The notes beneath the pieces were generated by a model. The model saw only the letters and a program-made list of their open reading frames with translations. It had not been told where the DNA came from and ran no database searches. From contig NZ_NVQE01000051.1 in the NCBI RefSeq assembly GCF_002591975.1, forward strand, positions 1 through 41,254: a stretch of 41,254 nucleotides of DNA, in the 5' to 3' direction. The stretch is from Mycobacterium neglectum. GTDB taxonomy: Bacteria > Actinomycetota > Actinomycetes > Mycobacteriales > Mycobacteriaceae. The position numbers and the translations under genes are program-made. Below, one piece after another: positions 16,539 to 24,336 of the stretch (the stretch's first letter is position 1; every line of letters begins with the position of its first letter).

Positions 16539-17132
16539 TCACCTCACGACGTAGAGCAACGCAAAGATAAGGACCCACAGGAAGTCGACCGTGTGCCAGT
16601 AGGTCGCACCGGTTTCGACAAGCTGCTGGGAGCGCCGCGCCGGGCTCCATAACTGGTAGACGACGACGCCAAGCACCACGAAGCCGATCAACACGTGTAT
16701 GCAATGGATCGACGTCAGAAAGTAATAGTGTTGGAAGAACTCGTCGCTGGTGAATGTGTTCCCCAGGTTGATCTCCGTGATCCACTCGAGCACCTTGGAC
16801 ACCAGGAATACGAGCCCGAAGAAGACGGTCACGAAGGCGTTGATCAATGCCGACCGATACGCGCCTGCCCGGGCCGCCTGCACACAGCGCGCGATAGCCC
16901 ACGAACTCAGCAGCAGGGCAATGGTGTTGAAGATCCCGATGCGAAGATCCAGATCCGCCTGGGACTGCAGGAACAGCGCCTCGTTCTGGGTGCGAGACAC
17001 CAGATAGACGGAGAAGTAGCCCGTGAAGAGCAGCGACTCGAACAGGACGAACATCCACATGTCCGGCTGCCCGGGCACGGCCTTCGTCGGCTTGTCCTCC
17101 ACTTGCGACGGCGGGCCCGCGAGGTTCGTCAT
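16539..17132 (-). CDS. heme-copper oxidase subunit III family protein (NorE-like)
   Basis: A 197-residue membrane protein of the cytochrome c oxidase subunit III family, at the short length typical of NorE-like members with about five transmembrane helices. Family signatures are WMFVLFESLLFTGYF near the N-terminus, the FFQHYYFLTSIHCIHVLIG helix, and the C-terminal ATYWHTVDFLWVLIF block. ATG 17132 has GGAGG 7 bases upstream and overlaps the upstream stop as ATGA. In other systems such proteins accompany nitric oxide reductase or terminal oxidases; here the partner enzyme is not in the window. Confidence 0.88.
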   Translation of the reverse strand: MTNLAGPPSQVEDKPTKAVPGQPDMWMFVLFESLLFTGYFSVYLVSRTQNEALFLQSQADLDLRIGIFNTIALLLSSWAIARCVQAARAGAYRSALINAFVTVFFGLVFLVSKVLEWITEINLGNTFTSDEFFQHYYFLTSIHCIHVLIGFVVLGVVVYQLWSPARRSQQLVETGATYWHTVDFLWVLIFALLYVVR

Positions 17133-17968
17133 CGCACCGCCTCCACCGAATCCGAGGCCTTAGCCGCATCCTTGACTGGCAGATCGGGCAGTGGTCCGGT
17201 GCCGAAGTCTTCGCGCTCGATCATCTTTCGCAACAGCACGATGAAGACGCCCGTGTAGAGGACGAACACCACCATGTTGATCCACCATGCGATGGCACCG
17301 TTCCACGCGAAGGCGCCGCGCTGGAAGATCCATGCCGGCGCGACGACGACTTCGGTCAGCGCATTGCACAGGCTGAGGTAGCCGAACCACTTTGGGAACA
17401 CCCGGTTCTTGTCGAGCAGGACCGCCACCATCCAGACCAGGGAGCCGATCATGAACACACCCATGGTTCCGCTGAACGATAGGAACGCGAAATCGTATAG
17501 CCAGGCGATCAATTCGGGGTCGCGATCGGGGCGAAGGGCGCCGGCCGTCATCGCGATAGCCATTACCAGCATTCCCGGAATAGCGCTGAGCGAATAGATG
17601 ATCAGATACGAGTACGCGAAGAGTCGGCTCACTGACATCCGCCGCATCGAGTAGGCGAGGAGGGCATTCATGGGAGCACACATACCGCTGATCAGGAAGA
17701 CGACGCCGAACCCCGCGAGAAGGCCGAGATTACGCTCGCTGAACCACTGCTCGATCATCGGCGTTTCCCAGGCCGGACTCGGCGGGGGCTGCACGCGCGT
17801 GACGAAGAAGAACAGCACCCCGTAGAGCTGGTAGAAGACCACCATCACCCACCAGGCGAACCACAGCTCGCGCTTGGGGTGGTAGCGAATGTTCCAGGCC
17901 AGCCGGCCCATCCGTGAATCGGCTGGCGGGTCCGGCATCGTTGTCGGTGGTGCGGTGGAGGTGCTCAC
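17129..17968 (-). CDS. multi-pass membrane protein, paralogue of the next gene
   Basis: A 279-residue integral membrane protein with about six or seven hydrophobic helices and a proline-rich soluble N-terminus. I do not recognise a named family. It is homologous by eye to the protein at 17965-18672: both have an [LF]RPDR-x-PEL motif at a loop, followed by matching helices and a shared FAWNG/LAWDG segment before the last helix. GTG 17968 overlaps the upstream stop as GTGA. The coupling with subunit III/IV-like genes suggests a membrane complex, possibly respiratory or in redox sensing (inference). Confidence 0.8.
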   Translation of the reverse strand: MSTSTAPPTTMPDPPADSRMGRLAWNIRYHPKRELWFAWWVMVVFYQLYGVLFFFVTRVQPPPSPAWETPMIEQWFSERNLGLLAGFGVVFLISGMCAPMNALLAYSMRRMSVSRLFAYSYLIIYSLSAIPGMLVMAIAMTAGALRPDRDPELIAWLYDFAFLSFSGTMGVFMIGSLVWMVAVLLDKNRVFPKWFGYLSLCNALTEVVVAPAWIFQRGAFAWNGAIAWWINMVVFVLYTGVFIVLLRKMIEREDFGTGPLPDLPVKDAAKASDSVEAVR

Positions 17969-18672
17969 GCGTCGACCAGATCTTGCGCGCGCTGGTGCCG
18001 AATCGTCTGACCGAGGACGATTCCCATGACGACGATCCAGACGAAGATCGCAATGTTCTTGACCCAGAACGACAACACGCCGTCCCAGGCCAATGGGCCG
18101 GTGGAGGCCAGCGCGGTGAAGGCGGCGGGTGCCAACGCGACCGCAACGAGAAGATTGAAATGGGCCACCCACGGTTTGAAGATCGGCCGCTCCTGGCGGT
18201 CCCAGTAGATCGCCAGCGCGAACAGTAGACACTGCGCGATGAGGTAGGGAACCAGGACGGTGAAGGTGAGCCACGCGAGATCGTTCAACAGCTGAGTCAA
18301 CTCCGGCGCGCGGTCCGGACGAAACGAACCGAGCAGCCAGAACATGTTGGCGATGAGAAACAGGGTGGGCGGACCACCGGCGCAGGCGATCAGGCTGTAG
18401 GACAGGATCGGCGTGCGGTGAGCCATCCGGCGAATCTGCATCGCCAACAGGATCACGATGGGGATGAGCCCCACACCGAACCAGTTGAACAGAATCATGC
18501 TGTAGCGGATCCGTGCGGTCTCATCGCGATAGAAACTCGCGACCTCCTCCGCGGACATGTTCGGTGACATCGGGTGAATAAATCCAGGAAACAGCAGGAA
18601 CGCCGATACCCAGATGATCGCCACCGCCGGCAACGTCCAGAAGAGGATCAACTCGCCGTCACGCTGTCTCAT
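17965..18672 (-). CDS. multi-pass membrane protein, first gene of the subunit III/IV-like operon
   Basis: A 235-residue integral membrane protein with about six hydrophobic helices; family not recognised. It shares the FRPDRAPEL loop motif and C-terminal helix pattern with the downstream paralogue, indicating tandem duplication. ATG 18672 is chosen; an in-frame TTG at 18693 is possible. Two copies of a GTAGCCGATCGGC palindrome lie 29-67 bases upstream, so the operon promoter is probably controlled by a TetR that binds the same sequence at 20777. Confidence 0.8.
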   Translation of the reverse strand: MRQRDGELILFWTLPAVAIIWVSAFLLFPGFIHPMSPNMSAEEVASFYRDETARIRYSMILFNWFGVGLIPIVILLAMQIRRMAHRTPILSYSLIACAGGPPTLFLIANMFWLLGSFRPDRAPELTQLLNDLAWLTFTVLVPYLIAQCLLFALAIYWDRQERPIFKPWVAHFNLLVAVALAPAAFTALASTGPLAWDGVLSFWVKNIAIFVWIVVMGIVLGQTIRHQRAQDLVDA

Positions 18673-18700
18673 CGTCGAACCATCCCCTTGCAAAGTGTCG

Positions 18701-18739
18701 GTAGCCGATCGGCAACCGACACGGTAGCCGATCGGCTAC
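18701..18739. promoter_or_regulatory. tandem palindromic operators upstream of the membrane operon
   Basis: GTAGCCGATCGGCTAC at 18724-18739 is a perfect 16-base palindrome, and 18701-18716 is a copy with one change (GGCAAC). The first copy is also framed by GTGTCGGT (18695-18702) and ACCGACAC (18715-18722). The same perfect 16-mer recurs at 20780-20795 in front of the TetR at 20806. Repeated occurrence at two promoters supports an operator. Confidence 0.72.
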
Positions 18740-18746
18740 TTGATGG

Positions 18747-20054
18747 TCAATGCTGGGCGGTCTCGGACGTCGACGGGGCGGTACGTCCGGTGAGCCGATC
18801 GACGATGTCGGCCAGGCCGGCGAAACCGGGAGCCGCGGCCATATCCGCGGCGACGCGGTCACTCGCCCCGCGGTAGCACGGGTCGTTGAGGACGGCGAGG
18901 ACTTCGCGGCGCATCGCCTTTGGCGTTGGCTTTTCAGTTTTGATGCGTCGACCGACACCGGACCAGGCGACTCGGGCGCCGACCTCAGGCTTGTCCTCCT
19001 TGCCGCCGGTTGCGACGATCGGCACCCCGTAACGCAACGCGTACTGGACACCGCCGTAGCCGCCGTTGGTGACGTAAACCGAAGTGCGCGGCAGCAATTC
19101 GTCGTAGGGAAGGAAGATCGCGGCACGGGCGTTCGCGGGCAGCGGGGGCAGGGTTTCCACCGGGCGCCCGCCCGTTGATACGACCACCAAGACGTCTTCG
19201 TCGGCGAGCGCACGCAGCGTCGGTTCAATGGCCTGGCCGTAGTCGGTGTTCGCGACTGTCCCCTGGGTGACGTGAACAACGGGGCGGGTGCCGTCGAGAT
19301 CGGACCACCACTCCGGCAGCGGCGCTTGCGATCCCGTCGCACACAGCGGGCCGATGAAGTGCAGGTTGGGTGGCGCGTCGGACATGGTGTATTCGAACGA
19401 CGTAACCGTCAACTGGACGATCGCCTCGGCGTGACGGCCCCAGTCCATAAAGCTGAACGGCATGTCGACGCCGTGAACTTGTCTGTGGAATCCGTTGATG
19501 GCTCCAAAGGCCTGCCGCAGGATGCGACGAGAAATGGCGGCCAGTATGGCGTTGCGCCCACGGTTCATGACGCGGGCCGGCCGCAGCCCCATGCCGTAGG
19601 GCGCGGTGTCACGACTCTCGATGGGCAGCGGAATGACTCCGCACATGATGAGCGGGGGTCGCGATGACGGCGGGTGTCCCAGAAGGAATCCCGCGCCAAG
19701 GGAGGCAACATCGGCGATCACCACATCGGCGGGGTGTGCGGCCAGCGCCGCCATAATCGTCTCGTACTGCGGCTTGGCCGGTTTGGCGAAGACTTGGCCG
19801 ATGTCGAAGGCGACCGCCTTGGCACCTTTCAGCGCGGCACGTTCGGGGAAGAGTTCGCTCAGGGGCCGGTCGTCAAAGTCGGCGTCGGGATGCACCGGCA
19901 CGTAGGTCGCACCGGTGGCAGCTACTCTTTCGGCGAACATTGCGCCGGTGATGAAGCGAACGTCGTCGCCACGCTCGACGAAGTTTTCAGCGACAGCCAG
20001 CAGCGGCGCCACGTGACCTTGTGCCGGAAATCCGACGATCATGATCGATGACAC
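18747..20054 (-). CDS. GT1-family glycosyltransferase (macrolide/UDP-glycosyl transferase type)
   Basis: A 435-residue GT-B fold glycosyltransferase of family GT1. The N-terminal acceptor domain starts with IMIVGFPAQGHVAPLLAVA, and the C-terminal donor domain holds NGGYGGVQYALRYGVPIV followed by GGKEDKPE, a variant of the usual His-Gly-Gly...Asp-Gln nucleotide-sugar motif. The catalytic His is probably in the GHV segment near residue 13. GTG 20054 has a GGGGG element upstream; ATG 20042 is an alternative. It would glycosylate a lipid, steroid-like or phenolic acceptor. It is divergent from a TetR that may control it. Confidence 0.9.
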   Translation of the reverse strand: MSSIMIVGFPAQGHVAPLLAVAENFVERGDDVRFITGAMFAERVAATGATYVPVHPDADFDDRPLSELFPERAALKGAKAVAFDIGQVFAKPAKPQYETIMAALAAHPADVVIADVASLGAGFLLGHPPSSRPPLIMCGVIPLPIESRDTAPYGMGLRPARVMNRGRNAILAAISRRILRQAFGAINGFHRQVHGVDMPFSFMDWGRHAEAIVQLTVTSFEYTMSDAPPNLHFIGPLCATGSQAPLPEWWSDLDGTRPVVHVTQGTVANTDYGQAIEPTLRALADEDVLVVVSTGGRPVETLPPLPANARAAIFLPYDELLPRTSVYVTNGGYGGVQYALRYGVPIVATGGKEDKPEVGARVAWSGVGRRIKTEKPTPKAMRREVLAVLNDPCYRGASDRVAADMAAAPGFAGLADIVDRLTGRTAPSTSETAQH

Positions 20055-20083
20055 TTATTCCCCCTCGCCGTCTCGGCGAATCC

Positions 20084-20112
20084 CTACTGTGGTGTAGTAT
20101 TCATTACTGTGG
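20084..20112. promoter_or_regulatory. candidate operator between the glycosyltransferase and TetR genes
   Basis: TACT at 20085-20088 and AGTA at 20096-20099 form short inverted arms, and TACTGTGG is directly repeated at 20085-20092 and 20105-20112, the latter covering the TetR GTG start. The element lies in the 54-base divergent gap. Operator function for the TetR at 20109 is only a suggestion. Confidence 0.35.
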
Positions 20113-20783
20113 AACCCAAGTCAATATCTAAGAGTGCTCCACGGTCGTATCGTTCGACGCTGCGTCAGCAGCAGGCGGAGGCGACGCGGTCGCGGGTCCT
20201 CGCCGCGGCCGCCGAACTGTTCGCCACTGACGGCTACGCGCGCACGACACTCGCGAAGATCGCCGCGGCGGCCGGGGTCTCCGCCGAGACCGTTCAGGGA
20301 CAGGGCCCTAAGGGGGCGCTGTTGATCGCCACCATCGAGTACGCCGGGTTCGGTGTGGCCGGCGAAAAGAATGTCTTCAACCTCGACGTAGGTCGTCACC
20401 TGCTGGCGATCGACGATCTCGACGAAGCACTGGACTACGTGGCCGACACCGCCACCGACATCCACCAACGGACCGCTCCGTTGGCGCCCGCACTGTACGG
20501 CGGCGCGAGCGCCGATGACGAGCTCGAGCGGTACATGGACGACCTGTTCGCGAGCATCAAGCTGCAGTTTCGACGAATCCTCGAGGTCCTTCGCGACCGG
20601 GGGTGGCTCCGCGTCGACGTTCCTTTCGATGAATTGCTCGAAACGATGGTGGTGGTCTGCAGTGTCGACACCTATCTGCGGGTCACCCAGCGCGGCGGGT
20701 GGAGCGTCGACACCTATCGCTCTTGGTGCCGAAGAATCCTCGCCGAGACTGTTTTCCATTCCCGGAAGCCCGAGACAGAGTAG
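20109..20783 (+). CDS. TetR/AcrR family regulator with an atypical HTH
   Basis: A 224-residue TetR-type regulator. The HTH spans about residues 24-70. The recognition region reads VSAETVQGQGPKGALL, lacking the Tyr-x-Phe usual at this point but matching a known TetR variant class. GTG 20109 is chosen because it begins right after the divergent promoter. It is divergent from the glycosyltransferase, its most likely target. Its TAG stop lies inside the 22-base palindrome at 20777-20798 that precedes the next TetR gene. Confidence 0.85.
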   Translation: MEPKSISKSAPRSYRSTLRQQQAEATRSRVLAAAAELFATDGYARTTLAKIAAAAGVSAETVQGQGPKGALLIATIEYAGFGVAGEKNVFNLDVGRHLLAIDDLDEALDYVADTATDIHQRTAPLAPALYGGASADDELERYMDDLFASIKLQFRRILEVLRDRGWLRVDVPFDELLETMVVVCSVDTYLRVTQRGGWSVDTYRSWCRRILAETVFHSRKPETE

Positions 20784-20798
20784 CCGATCGGCTACTCT
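20777..20798. promoter_or_regulatory. 22-base perfect palindrome before the second TetR gene
   Basis: AGAGTAGCCGATCGGCTACTCT is perfectly self-complementary over 22 bases. It spans the stop codon of the preceding TetR and ends 7 bases before the GTG start of the next TetR. The 16-base core equals the site at 18724-18739. It is the likely autoregulatory operator of the TetR at 20806. Confidence 0.75.
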
Positions 20799-20805
20799 CG
20801 TCGGT

Positions 20806-21390
20806 GTGACCTCCACACAGGACAGCGTCAAGTTCAGCGAGATCACCCGCACCGCCGCCCAGACCCGCGTCTTGGACGCGGCATTGAAGCTGATCGCCGA
20901 GCGCGGCGTCAGCGGGACGTCGTTGCAGATGATCGCCGACGAGATGGGCGTGACGAAGGCGGCCGTGTACCGCCAGTTCAAGACCAAGGAAGAGATCGTC
21001 ATCGCCCTCACGGAGCGAGAGATGAGCAAGCTCGAGGATGTACTCGAAGCCGCCGAAGCCGAGGGCCATCCCCTGCGTGCGCGTGCAGTGCTTCTCGACC
21101 GGATGGTCGAGCAGGCCATCGACCGCCGTGACGCATTCCGCGTCCCGATGTTCGACCCGGTCATCATCCGCCTGCAGGCGGAGTATGAACCGTTTCAACG
21201 GTTCATCGAGCGGCTCTATGCGGCGCTACTCGGCACGGAAGCCGGCGTCGAGGCGCGTCTGCATGCGGCGATGCTCTCGAGTGCCATCAGCGTCGCCGTC
21301 ATGCACCCACTGCTCGCCGACGTCGATGGCGAGACGCTGCGCGTTCAGTTGAAGCAGATGACCAGCCGCATGCTCGGCCTCCCCGAATGA
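20806..21390 (+). CDS. TetR/AcrR family regulator, likely repressor of the membrane operon
   Basis: A 194-residue TetR-type regulator with the HTH at about residues 15-62, including MGVTKAAVYRQFKTKEEIV. GTG 20806 is right after the 22-base palindrome and has no clear Shine-Dalgarno, which suggests a leaderless or near-leaderless mRNA. The frame continues upstream inside the other TetR but without family similarity. It probably represses itself and the operon starting at 18672, since both promoters carry the same 16-base palindrome. A SnoaL-like gene overlaps its end by ATGA. Confidence 0.9.
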   Translation: MTSTQDSVKFSEITRTAAQTRVLDAALKLIAERGVSGTSLQMIADEMGVTKAAVYRQFKTKEEIVIALTEREMSKLEDVLEAAEAEGHPLRARAVLLDRMVEQAIDRRDAFRVPMFDPVIIRLQAEYEPFQRFIERLYAALLGTEAGVEARLHAAMLSSAISVAVMHPLLADVDGETLRVQLKQMTSRMLGLPE

Positions 21391-21851
21391 CATTGCCCAT
21401 CAATGTGGATGAGCAGGCGATCCGCAGTCTCGTCCACCGGTATGCCGATGCCGCGTCCCGGCGTGACCCGGCTGGAGTTGCGGGCACGTTCACGGCCGAT
21501 GGCGTGTGGCACGCCCCGGAGTTGGGTCGCTTCAGCGGACGTGAAGCGATGCACGGCTTCTTCACCTCGATGCTCGACGGTTGGAACGTCTTCCTGCAGG
21601 CGCTGATGTCCGGGGTGATCGTCGTCGACGCATTGAATCCCGATCGCGCCGTGGGCCGTTGGTTCGTCCAGGAGAACGGCCAGCGTGCCGAGGGCACCAA
21701 CTTGATCATCTCGGGCGTCTACCACGACGAGTACATCCGCGATGGCAACGCGTGGTCGATTCTTCACCGCCGCTACGACGCGCTGATGCGAAACACCGAC
21801 GGACAGGTGACGACACGGCCGTTCCCGACCGACGTCCCCGCGATCAACTAA
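21387..21851 (+). CDS. SnoaL-like/NTF2-like domain protein
   Basis: A 154-residue protein with the NTF2/SnoaL fold pattern: an N-terminal helix with LVHRYADAASRRDPAGVAGTF, a conserved FTADGVWHAP strand, and alternating strands to the end. Members include polyketide cyclases, ring-modifying isomerases and ligand-binding proteins. ATG 21387 overlaps the TetR stop as ATGA, so the two are co-translated. The C-terminus overlaps meaB convergently by 4 bases. It may be a steroid isomerase-like or dehydratase-like enzyme; this is not provable from sequence. Confidence 0.83.
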   Translation: MTLPINVDEQAIRSLVHRYADAASRRDPAGVAGTFTADGVWHAPELGRFSGREAMHGFFTSMLDGWNVFLQALMSGVIVVDALNPDRAVGRWFVQENGQRAEGTNLIISGVYHDEYIRDGNAWSILHRRYDALMRNTDGQVTTRPFPTDVPAIN

Positions 21852-22723
21852 GGCTCGACCGGGGCGACGAACAACCCCTCGGTGGCGCTGTATGGATCTG
21901 ACCCACCGTCGGCGACCTGCGACGCGAGGCGATCCAGATCGGGGTGACTTCGCAGGCGCGTCTGCGCCAACGACAGGATCTGCGCGCGCGCACGTGCCAT
22001 GCGGCGTTCCGGGCTGTCGGTGCGATGGTGGACCTCGATGACCTCCACCAATTCGGGGATGCCCTGTCCCTCTGCGGCAACGAGTTTCAGGATCGGCGCC
22101 TTCGTCTCCGCCTTCAGGTCGCGCACGGTCTGATCGGCACCGTCGCGATCCGCCTTGTTGACGACGACGATGTCTGCGACCTCCAGCAGACCGGCTTTCG
22201 CCGCCTGGACCGCGTCGCCCGCACCGGGGTTGAGGATCACGATCGTCGGGTCGGCGATCGCGGCGATCTCGATCTCGGACTGACCGACACCGACGGTCTC
22301 CAACACGACCAGGTCGTATGACAACGCGGCGAGCAACCTGATCGCCGCCGGCACCGCTGCGGCCAACCCGCCGAGGTGGCCGCGCGTCGCCACCGATCGG
22401 ATGAGGACGTCGGAGTCGTTGATGTGCGCGGCCATTCGGATCCGGTCGCCCAGCAGCGCCCCGCCGCTGTAGGGCGATGACGGATCGACCGCGAGCACCG
22501 CCACCCGCATGTCGCGTTCGCGGTATGCGGTGACGAGTGCGCCCACTGTCGTCGACTTACCCGCGCCCGGGGGGCCGGTCACGCCGACGACCCGCGGCGC
22601 CGGCACCTCGCCAAGAGAGTCGAGCACCTCTCCGCGCCGCGGACTTTCGACCAGGCTCAGCAGTCGGCCGACCGCCCGGGTGGACCCGCTGCGTGCCGCT
22701 TCGATGAGCTCGTCGATGGTCAT
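21848..22723 (-). CDS. meaB: MeaB-type G-protein chaperone of acyl-CoA mutase
   Basis: A 291-residue MeaB/ArgK GTPase. Walker A is GPPGAGKS at residues 50-57, the SRP-like DPSSPYSGGALLGDR block at 80-94, the VLETVGVGQSE segment at 140-150 and the G4 motif NKAD at 189-192. MeaB proteins protect and gate cofactor loading of B12-dependent mutases. A mutase and its B12 subunit are encoded about 7 kb away in this window, so this is a plausible dedicated chaperone. It is slightly shorter than usual MeaB because of a short C-terminal dimerisation arm. It is divergent from an SDR across a GAGAAT-N3-ATTCTC site. Confidence 0.92.
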   Translation of the reverse strand: MTIDELIEAARSGSTRAVGRLLSLVESPRRGEVLDSLGEVPAPRVVGVTGPPGAGKSTTVGALVTAYRERDMRVAVLAVDPSSPYSGGALLGDRIRMAAHINDSDVLIRSVATRGHLGGLAAAVPAAIRLLAALSYDLVVLETVGVGQSEIEIAAIADPTIVILNPGAGDAVQAAKAGLLEVADIVVVNKADRDGADQTVRDLKAETKAPILKLVAAEGQGIPELVEVIEVHHRTDSPERRMARARAQILSLAQTRLRSHPDLDRLASQVADGGSDPYSATEGLFVAPVEP

Positions 22724-22755
22724 CGCGTCCAGCCTATCCCGGTGGGTACGAATAC

Positions 22756-22770
22756 GAGAATGTTATTCTC
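22756..22770. promoter_or_regulatory. palindromic operator, GAGAAT-N3-ATTCTC family, site 2
   Basis: GAGAAT-GTT-ATTCTC is a perfect 6-3-6 palindrome between the divergent meaB (start 22723) and SDR (start 22808) genes. It shares its core with the sites at 13671 and 27669. It may control both genes. Confidence 0.7.
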
Positions 22771-22807
22771 TCGACAAGAGAGTGCCAGTTGCAAGAAGGG
22801 CGGCCAT

Positions 22808-23548
22808 ATGCAACTCACCGGCAAGGTCGCCTTCGTCGCAGGCGCCAGTCGCGGCATCGGTGCGACGATTGCTGCGGCGCTGGCCCGGGAGGGGGCTGCG
22901 GTCGCGGTCGCCGCGCGCTCCGAGGAACAGGGCAAGGTGCCCGGCACCATTCATGACGTCGCCAAACGCATCACAACGGCGGGTGGCCGCTCCTTGCCAG
23001 TGCAGTGCGACGTCACCAGCGAAGAATCCGTCGAGAATGCAATAGCCGCAACGGTTTCGGAGTTCGGCGGTATCGACATCCTGGTCGCTAACGCCGGCGT
23101 GCTGTGGCTCGGCCCGATCGAGTCCACGCCGCTGAAGCGCTGGCAGTTGTGCCTCAACGTCAACCTCACCGGCGTGTTCCTGGTGACCAAGGCCGTCATT
23201 CCGCACGTGAAGGCTCGCGGCGGCGGCTCGCTGATGGCGATCACCACGACCGGCGTCGGCATGATCGACCACGGCGCCAACGCATACTGGGTTTCCAAGG
23301 CTGCCGTGGAGCGGCTGTATCTGGGACTGGCCTCAGATCTCAAGGCGGACAACATCGCGGTGAACTGTCTGAGCCCGTCGCGGGTGGTGTTGACCGAAGG
23401 TTGGAATGCCGGCGGTGGTGGGGTGGAGATACCGCCGGAGATGGTCGAACCGCCGGAGGCGATGGCCGACGCCGCGGTACTGCTCGCCCAGCAAGACGCA
23501 ACCGGCATCACCGGCACGATCCAGCGCTCAGAGGAACTCACCATCTAG
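22808..23548 (+). CDS. short-chain dehydrogenase/reductase
   Basis: A 246-residue SDR. AGASRGIG at residues 12-19 replaces the usual TGxxxGIG, NAG is in the VANAG block, and the catalytic Tyr and Lys are in YWVSKAA. A GKVPGTIHD segment after the cofactor region resembles SDRs of acyl-CoA clusters. ATG 22808 has GAAGGG about 8 bases upstream. Its promoter carries a GAGAAT-type palindrome. Near the CoA-thioester genes, it is a candidate 3-hydroxyacyl-CoA dehydrogenase (inference). It ends 20 bases from the convergent enoyl-CoA hydratase gene. Confidence 0.88.
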   Translation: MQLTGKVAFVAGASRGIGATIAAALAREGAAVAVAARSEEQGKVPGTIHDVAKRITTAGGRSLPVQCDVTSEESVENAIAATVSEFGGIDILVANAGVLWLGPIESTPLKRWQLCLNVNLTGVFLVTKAVIPHVKARGGGSLMAITTTGVGMIDHGANAYWVSKAAVERLYLGLASDLKADNIAVNCLSPSRVVLTEGWNAGGGGVEIPPEMVEPPEAMADAAVLLAQQDATGITGTIQRSEELTI

Positions 23549-23567
23549 CGCGTGGGCCGATGATCTG

Positions 23568-24335
23568 CTATTTGTCTTTCGCGATCAGGCCGTCCACGAT
23601 CTTGTTGAAGTCGGCGGTCCCGAACGACACGTATTCGGACAAGTTGGCGTAATCCAACGACGCCATCACCGACTTCTCGAGTTGGATGTTCATCAATCGC
23701 TTCGTGCTCTCGAGCGCCTGCTGCGGCAATTCCATGACCTTCTTCGCGCACGCGATCGCTTCGGCCAGCGGATCCTCGACGACGTGATTGACCATCCCCA
23801 GCTCGAGCGCACGTGCGGCCTTGATTCGAATCCCGGTGAAGGCAAACTCCTTGGCCTGCAACAGACTTATCTGCGACGGCCACACCAGCGGACCGCCGTC
23901 CGCGGCTACCAGTCCGATCGAGACATGGGGATCGGCGAAGAACGCGGTCTCGGCCATGTAGACGATGTCCGAGAGGGCCGCCAAGCTGCAGCCCAGGCCG
24001 ACGGCCGGACCATTGACGGCGGCGATCACCGGGATACGGCATCGAATCATGCCGATGACGAGATCACGCCCGTGCTTGATCGTCTTCTGACGTAGCGCTT
24101 CGTCGTTGCGCAACTCGTCGAGGTAGTTGAAGTCACCGCCGGCCGAAAACGCCCGGCCTGCACCGGTGATGACCGCTGCCCGCGCGCCGACGTCCTCATT
24201 GAGCGCTTCCCAGATCTTGGCGAGGCCGACGTGCAACGGGTCGTTGACCGCGTTGAGTTCATCGGGCCGGTTCAGCGTGATGATGCGCAGACCGCCGTCC
24301 GCCCTCACGTCGATTTCGTCTGGCATGTCATACAT
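23568..24335 (-). CDS. enoyl-CoA hydratase/isomerase family (crotonase) protein with altered active site
   Basis: A 255-residue crotonase. The oxyanion-forming segments SAGGD (residues 64-68) and PAVGLGCSLA (110-119) are intact. The two glutamates of true hydratases are replaced by Ser117 (in CSL) and His137 (in PHVS). Asp146 sits where dienoyl-CoA isomerases have a catalytic Asp. It is therefore more likely an isomerase, hydrolase or C-C lyase than a standard hydratase. It is last in the fadD-fadE-fadE operon; ATG 24335 has AGGGG upstream within the previous gene's end. Confidence 0.88.
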   Translation of the reverse strand: MYDMPDEIDVRADGGLRIITLNRPDELNAVNDPLHVGLAKIWEALNEDVGARAAVITGAGRAFSAGGDFNYLDELRNDEALRQKTIKHGRDLVIGMIRCRIPVIAAVNGPAVGLGCSLAALSDIVYMAETAFFADPHVSIGLVAADGGPLVWPSQISLLQAKEFAFTGIRIKAARALELGMVNHVVEDPLAEAIACAKKVMELPQQALESTKRLMNIQLEKSVMASLDYANLSEYVSFGTADFNKIVDGLIAKDK

Positions 24336-24336
24336 T

